From the NCBI RefSeq assembly GCF_900446255.1, contig NZ_UIGI01000001.1, forward strand, positions 4,118,763 to 4,182,762: DNA of 64,000 bases. Direction: 5' to 3'. Below, piece after piece: positions 58,090-64,000 of the stretch. This stretch comes from Buttiauxella agrestis. Its GTDB lineage: Bacteria; Pseudomonadota; Gammaproteobacteria; Enterobacterales; Enterobacteriaceae. Below the pieces are notes generated by a model. That model was not told where the DNA came from, searched no databases, and was given only the letters and a program-made list of their open reading frames with translations. Each line of letters starts with the position of its first letter. The stretch's first letter is position 1. Position numbers and translations under genes: made by a program.

Positions 58090-58770
58090 TTAGCGCTTAA
58101 CGGCATCACTGAACCACTGGCAAATATGTTCAATACGCGTGATGGCAGAACCGACGGTCACAGCCCATGCACCGTGGTCGATAGCCTGGGCGGCCAGTTC
58201 AGGGGAGTTGTAGCGACCTTCTGCAATCACGCGGCAGCCTGCATTGCTCAGTTCAGACACCATCACCAGATCGGGTTCGTGTGGCGTCACCGCGCTAGTG
58301 TAGCCAGACATGGTAGTACCAATGATTTCAACACCTTGTTGCTGGCAATTCAGCCCCTCTTCAACTGTTGAGCTATCTGCCATCGCGAGTAAACCGTGGT
58401 GGTGAATACGCGCAATGAGTTCGTCGATAGCCACCGGGCGCGGGCGGAAAGTGGCATCAAACGCGATAATATCCGCCCCCGCTTTCGCGAGCGCATCCAC
58501 ATCCTGCAAGAAAGGCGTAATACGCACCGCCGAGTCTTCCAGGTCGCGTTTGATAATGCCGATGATGGGAACAGAAATCAGCGGGCGCACCGCATTAAGA
58601 TTTTCGATACCTTCAATGCGAACGGCGACCGCACCTGCATTCACCGCAGCCTGCGCCATCGCCGCCACAATTTCAGGGCGGTCCATCGGACTGCCTGGAA
58701 CTGGCTGGCAAGAGACAATAAGTCCGCCACATTCACGCACGCTGTTATCTAATTTTGCTAGTAGTGACAT
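58090..58770 (-). CDS. nanE: N-acetylmannosamine-6-phosphate 2-epimerase
   Basis: NanE converts ManNAc-6-P to GlcNAc-6-P, feeding NagA/NagB. The 226-residue TIM-barrel product has [15 protein letters not shown] at the N-terminus, the catalytic lysine region [18 protein letters not shown] and [11 protein letters not shown]. It is the first gene of nanE-nanK-siaT-nanQ. The upstream region holds an operator pair and a CRP-like site. Confidence 0.95.
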   Translation of the reverse strand: MSLLAKLDNSVRECGGLIVSCQPVPGSPMDRPEIVAAMAQAAVNAGAVAVRIEGIENLNAVRPLISVPIIGIIKRDLEDSAVRITPFLQDVDALAKAGADIIAFDATFRPRPVAIDELIARIHHHGLLAMADSSTVEEGLNCQQQGVEIIGTTMSGYTSAVTPHEPDLVMVSELSNAGCRVIAEGRYNSPELAAQAIDHGAWAVTVGSAITRIEHICQWFSDAVKR

Positions 58771-58797
58771 TCTGCTCCGCCTTTCACATCAAAATGA

Positions 58798-58836
58798 AGT
58801 TTAACTCCAAAAAAGAATAGCGGATGGAGTATTACT
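58798..58836 (-). promoter_or_regulatory. Candidate operator pair upstream of nanE
   Basis: AGTTTAACT (58798-58806) and AGTATTACT (58828-58836) are odd palindromes with centres 30 bp apart, the same spacing as upstream of nanA. The first lies in AATGAAGTTTAACTC (58793-58807), identical over 15 bases to the nanA site. Confidence 0.65.
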
Positions 58837-58860
58837 ATTTCAAGCGACAATCAGGAAAAA

Positions 58861-58876
58861 TGTGAAGGGAGTCATA
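58861..58876. promoter_or_regulatory. Candidate CRP site upstream of nanE
   Basis: TGTGA-AGGGAG-TCATA matches the CRP consensus at 9 of 10 positions, about 90 bases before the nanE start. It would give catabolite control to the sialic acid operon. Confidence 0.55.
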
Positions 58877-58901
58877 ACGCGGGGGAGAAAGAACTGAAGG
58901 C

Positions 58902-58936
58902 AAAAAAAAGGATCAACGCTTTGCAGCCGTTGATCC
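58902..58936 (-). terminator. Terminator of parE
   Basis: On the minus strand GGATCAACG, a loop and CGTTGATCC are followed by eight T or T-rich bases. It directly follows parE. Confidence 0.85.
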
Positions 58937-58955
58937 TGATTTATGAGAGCGACGA

Positions 58956-60854
<1,899 letters not shown>

Positions 60855-60895
60855 TTATTCGTTCAGATTGCGAAACAAGAATCCGACATCAGGCC

Positions 60896-61474
60896 TCAGT
60901 GCAGGCCAAGGAAGTCGACTATCTGTGTGAAATAATCTTCGAAGCCTACAAAGGCGTGATTGCCACCGGATTCTACCGTCTGGCGACAGGGGGTGTAGTA
61001 TGCCACCGCCTGGCGATAATCAAGCACTTCGTCACCCGTTTGTTGCAATAACCAGATGAGATCTGGCGCTTCTAACGGGTCCACTTGCATGACTTTAAGA
61101 TCGTAAATATGGCGTGACTCTAGCACATATTGCTGCCCGGTGTAGGGGTTCTCGTTGGCGCCGAGATAATCGACCAGCAATTCAAAAGGACGTACCGCCG
61201 GGTTGACCACAACCGCTGGCAGCATGAAACATTGCGACAGCCAGGTGGCGTAATAGCCGCCCAAAGAGGAGCCGACAACGCCCAGCGGCTCACCGCCGTG
61301 TTCCAGTACCAGCGACTCCAGCAGTTCTGCTGCTTCAGCAGGATACGGAGGCAATTCCGGTATCACCATGTTGATATGCGGGTGATGGTGCGCAAGCCAC
61401 GCTTTAAAGCGGGTGGCTTTGGCTGAACGCGGCGAGCTGTTGAAGCCGTGGAGATAAAGTAGCGTAGACATCAA
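60896..61474 (-). CDS. yqiA: Esterase YqiA
   Basis: YqiA is a small alpha/beta-hydrolase with carboxylesterase activity. The 192-residue product has the nucleophile elbow [13 protein letters not shown], an oxyanion-region [14 protein letters not shown] at the N-terminus, and catalytic His in [12 protein letters not shown]. Its start overlaps the cpdA stop by four bases (ATGA). It precedes parE by 44 bases. Confidence 0.96.
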   Translation of the reverse strand: MMSTLLYLHGFNSSPRSAKATRFKAWLAHHHPHINMVIPELPPYPAEAAELLESLVLEHGGEPLGVVGSSLGGYYATWLSQCFMLPAVVVNPAVRPFELLVDYLGANENPYTGQQYVLESRHIYDLKVMQVDPLEAPDLIWLLQQTGDEVLDYRQAVAYYTPCRQTVESGGNHAFVGFEDYFTQIVDFLGLH

Positions 61475-62298
61475 TACCCTTCTGAAGCGGTATCTGGGTT
61501 AAACACCGCTCCTTTCAGGCGGCAAACCTCAGTCGTCACCTCACCGTTTGGATGAAGTTCCAGCCAGCGCCAGCCAGGCTCAATGGTGTCGAGGGTGAAG
61601 TTCGCGCAATGCGGCTTAAACTGGACGCATGTAGACGGCGTTGCCAACATCCGGCGGCCATTCCAGTCGAGATCTAACTCCTGGTGAATGTGGCCACACA
61701 CCAACGTTTTTACTTTCGGGAATTTTTGCAGCACGTTATCCAACTCTGCGGCGTTACGCAGGCTGTGTTGATCCAGCCAGCTACAGCCTGCCGGAACCGG
61801 GTGGTGATGCAAAAGTAAGAGGGTATGGCGCTCAGGCGCTCCGGCGAGCTTCCGCTCCAGCCAGTCGAGCTGATAATCACTCAGTTCACCATGCGGAACC
61901 CCAAAGACCTGGCTGTCGAGCATCAGAATTTGCCAGCTATCCCCAAGGAAAACCTGTTTCGCAGGTGAAATTCCCGCTTCCAGCAACGAGCTGAACATCG
62001 CGGGTTGGAAATCGTGATTGCCCGGCAACCAAACACAGGGCGCAAGAATCTCCGCAATGCCTTCAACAAAATGTTGGTAGGCTTCCGCGCTGTGATCCTG
62101 GGCTAAATCCCCAGTGGCAACAATAAGATCATAATGACGCTGCTCGGCGAGGATGGCGTCAATTACCGCCTGATAGCTCATCCAGGTATTGATACCAAGC
62201 AGCGTTTCGTCCTTTCCAGAGAACAGGTGGGTATCTGTAATTTGTAAGATCCTGATCTGGCCCCCACCGGCCACAGGAAGATTTAACAGGCTTTCCAA
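61471..62298 (-). CDS. cpdA: 3',5'-cyclic AMP phosphodiesterase CpdA
   Basis: CpdA hydrolyses cAMP and so modulates CRP. The 275-residue calcineurin-like phosphoesterase has metal motifs in order: [37 protein letters not shown] and VCGHIHQE. It is coupled to yqiA by a 4-base overlap. Several candidate CRP targets occur elsewhere in this window (fuc, nan, nupG). Confidence 0.97.
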   Translation of the reverse strand: MESLLNLPVAGGGQIRILQITDTHLFSGKDETLLGINTWMSYQAVIDAILAEQRHYDLIVATGDLAQDHSAEAYQHFVEGIAEILAPCVWLPGNHDFQPAMFSSLLEAGISPAKQVFLGDSWQILMLDSQVFGVPHGELSDYQLDWLERKLAGAPERHTLLLLHHHPVPAGCSWLDQHSLRNAAELDNVLQKFPKVKTLVCGHIHQELDLDWNGRRMLATPSTCVQFKPHCANFTLDTIEPGWRWLELHPNGEVTTEVCRLKGAVFNPDTASEGY

Positions 62299-62323
62299 AT
62301 GGTGTCCTTAGGTTTCACCCTCA

Positions 62324-62746
62324 CTAACAAACCGGAACCGCCATCGCTCCATGCGCTAAACAATACCGCAGCCAATCGGCCAGAAACTGGTTAATTTGAT
62401 GCTTTTCGTCGCGTTGATGCAACTTTTTATTAGGATAATCATAACGTGCTTTGAAACGAAAGATCTGCTGACTTGAACACACTTCCGCGACCATAGCGTC
62501 ATGATAGAGCCTGACGGACATTGACGGCAGGCTCCAGTAGCTTATCGCCGGGACGGTTTGTTCAATTTGCACAAGCGTTGTGTAACGAGTCGACTCAAGA
62601 ATGGTGAGCCGATACTGGGCGCTACTGACCTGATATGTGACCTTTTCTCCCACCTCGTCAAGACGAGGAAGCAGGCGTCGAAGTTGCGCAAAATTGGTTT
62701 CGCACAGGCGCATCATTTCAGGGAAGTCAGGTGTGTAGCGCTTCAT
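62324..62746 (-). CDS. yqiB: YqiB, DUF1249 protein
   Basis: This 140-residue cytosolic protein of unknown function starts [19 protein letters not shown] and is collinear with E. coli YqiB ([46 protein letters not shown]). The start at 62746 is preferred over the in-frame ATG at 62761, which lies inside the nudF stop region. It lies between nudF and cpdA in the conserved cluster. Confidence 0.95.
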   Translation of the reverse strand: MKRYTPDFPEMMRLCETNFAQLRRLLPRLDEVGEKVTYQVSSAQYRLTILESTRYTTLVQIEQTVPAISYWSLPSMSVRLYHDAMVAEVCSSQQIFRFKARYDYPNKKLHQRDEKHQINQFLADWLRYCLAHGAMAVPVC

Positions 62747-62748
62747 GT

Positions 62749-63381
62749 TTATTTCTTCCACTCTTCTCTTAATTTCTTATGATGCAATTGCAGCCAAAGC
62801 AGTGCGATGACTGAAGCTGCGTTGTCGATTTTCCCTTCTTCTACTAACTGATAAGCCTGTTCCCGGCTCACGACATGAACCCGAATATCTTCGTTTTCAT
62901 CTGCCAGACCATGTATGCCCGTAGCGGTTGTCGAATCGACTTCCCCAACGAGAATAGATAAACGTTCGCTGGTGCCGCCCGGGCTTGCCAGGTAGTTGAT
63001 CACCGGTTTTGTACGACCGACAAGCAGCCCGGCTTCTTCCACGGCCTCACGGCGCGCAACGTCTTCGACGCTTTCACCTTCTTCAATCATTCCGGCCACC
63101 AGCTCCAGTAACCATGGGCTTTCGCTGGTGTCATACGCTGCAATCCGAATCTGTTCTATCAATACAACTTCGTCTCGCACAGGGTCATAGGGTAGCAGCA
63201 CTGCGGCATGCCCGCGTTCTAAAATTTCGCGTCGGACTTCACCACTCATTTCGCCATTAAACAAGCGATGGCGGAATCGATAAAGATCCAACGAAAAAAA
63301 ACCGCTATAAAGCGTTTCCCGTGCAATAATTTCAACATCGTTTTTCCCTAACGTGACAAGTTGAGGGTTTTGCTCAGTCAT
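62749..63381 (-). CDS. nudF: ADP-ribose pyrophosphatase NudF
   Basis: NudF hydrolyses ADP-ribose to AMP and ribose-5-phosphate. The 210-residue product starts [19 protein letters not shown]. The Nudix box reads [28 protein letters not shown] lies before the ATG at 63381; the extension to 63408 has no homology. It is divergent from tolC and its stop is 2 bases before yqiB. Confidence 0.97.
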   Translation of the reverse strand: MTEQNPQLVTLGKNDVEIIARETLYSGFFSLDLYRFRHRLFNGEMSGEVRREILERGHAAVLLPYDPVRDEVVLIEQIRIAAYDTSESPWLLELVAGMIEEGESVEDVARREAVEEAGLLVGRTKPVINYLASPGGTSERLSILVGEVDSTTATGIHGLADENEDIRVHVVSREQAYQLVEEGKIDNAASVIALLWLQLHHKKLREEWKK

Positions 63382-63481
63382 AGTAATTTCCTGATTTTTT
63401 ATGGTCACGAGTGCGTAATTTCAAGCCAGTTTGACTGCCGTTTCATTTGCTATGTGGTAGATTGATGAAAATTAAGGGCAG

Positions 63482-63500
63482 ATGGCACATTACGCCAAGC
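63482..63500 (+). promoter_or_regulatory. Marbox upstream of tolC
   Basis: ATGGCACATTACGCCAAGC fits the MarA/SoxS/Rob consensus AYnGCACnnWnnRYYAAAY at all but one informative position. It lies about 94 bases before tolC. E. coli tolC is activated by MarA, SoxS and Rob through a site in this region. Confidence 0.8.
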
Positions 63501-63593
63501 AGCCCAGCTGGCAGACTCTGCTAGAATCGGCGATCATTTTCGGCTCTTGTCAGCGCTAACAAACAATATTCTGCTTCACAACAAGGAATGCAA

Positions 63594-64000
63594 ATGAAGA
63601 AACTGCTCCCAATTCTTATCGGTCTGAGCCTAACGGGTTTCAGTGCCATGAGCCAGGCAGAAAACCTGATGCAGGTTTATCAGCAGGCACGTGTAAGCAA
63701 CCCGGACCTACGTAAATCCGCTGCTGACCGTGATGCCGCATTCGAAAAAATTAACGAAGCACGCAGCCCATTACTGCCGCAGCTCGGCCTTGGTGCCGAT
63801 TATGAATACACTAATGGTTTCAATGATGCGAACGGCGTCGACTCCAATGTAACCAGCGCTTCTTTGCAATTAACGCAAACCATTTTTGATATGTCGAAAT
63901 GGCGTCAGCTGACCCTGCAAGAAAAATCTGCGGGTATTCAGGACGTGACGTATCAGACCGATCAGCAAACGCTGATTCTGAACACCGCAACAGCCTATTT
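63594..64000 (+). CDS. tolC: Outer membrane channel TolC, 3' end outside the window
   Basis: TolC is the trimeric outer-membrane exit duct of AcrAB, type I secretion and other pumps. The visible 135 codons begin MKKLLPILIGLSLTGFSAMSQAENLMQVYQQ: a signal peptide cleaved after SQA, then the first helical and barrel segments (RKSAADRDAAFEKINEARSPLLPQLGLGADYEY). AAGGA precedes the ATG. The gene runs off the window end without a stop. Confidence 0.97.
   Translation, partial: MKKLLPILIGLSLTGFSAMSQAENLMQVYQQARVSNPDLRKSAADRDAAFEKINEARSPLLPQLGLGADYEYTNGFNDANGVDSNVTSASLQLTQTIFDMSKWRQLTLQEKSAGIQDVTYQTDQQTLILNTATAY

Overview
The window is a chromosomal segment of a non-E. coli member of the Enterobacteriaceae. 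Nearly all backbone proteins match their E. coli K-12 counterparts residue for residue over long stretches (LeuB, MutY, SpeC, ParC, ParE, PlsC, TolC and others). The order yggN-yggL-trmB-mutY-yggX-mltC-nupG-speC-pheV, then exbD-exbB-metC-yghB-yqhC-yqhD-dkgA-ygiQ-ftsP-plsC-parC-ygiW-qseBC-mdaB-ygiN, then parE-yqiA-cpdA-yqiB-nudF-tolC is the E. coli 66-68 min backbone. The genus cannot be fixed from the sequence alone; the accessory content rules out a typical E. coli.

Layout. (1) 1-2868: the end of the leucine operon (leuB partial, leuC, leuD). In E. coli this lies near 2 min; here it abuts yggN, with an ERIC element at the junction. (2) 3008-11159: backbone from yggN to speC. (3) 11596-11834: tRNA-Phe (pheV), followed by a 163-bp duplication of the tRNA 3' end plus terminator and a run of five short hairpins. 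(4) 11890-30058: accessory region behind pheV, with a DUF1971 protein, an HdeD-like/permuted-NlpC-P60 fusion, an 8-oxoguanine-deaminase-type amidohydrolase, an AT-rich block of orphan genes (Skp-like lipoprotein, soluble MepS-like peptidase, three unknown small proteins), a complete L-fucose cluster and an unusual chemoreceptor. (5) 30283-47910: backbone from exbD to ygiN. (6) 48035-58770: a second accessory insertion between ygiN and parE, with a LysR regulator, a 1290-residue autotransporter and a sialic acid utilisation cluster. (7) 58956-64000: backbone parE to tolC (tolC runs off the end).

How the genes work together. The fucose cluster has fucR-fucU-fucK-fucI on the minus strand, and divergently an ABC sugar transporter (ATPase, permease, binding protein), a LacI-type regulator and fucA. 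The FucP symporter and fucO are absent from the locus. The divergent intergenic region holds two near-identical 16-bp palindromes, one by each promoter, and a good CRP site between them. The sialic acid cluster (nanE-nanK-siaT-nanQ, then an RpiR/SIS regulator and nanA) uses a sodium-solute symporter and a lyase of the animal NPL-like type rather than the E. coli NanT/NanA/NanR set. Two operator-like pairs, each with centres exactly 30 bp apart, lie upstream of nanE and nanA and suggest one RpiR-type repressor controls both units.

No integrase, transposase, phage gene or CRISPR array was seen. The accessory blocks look settled rather than recently mobile.
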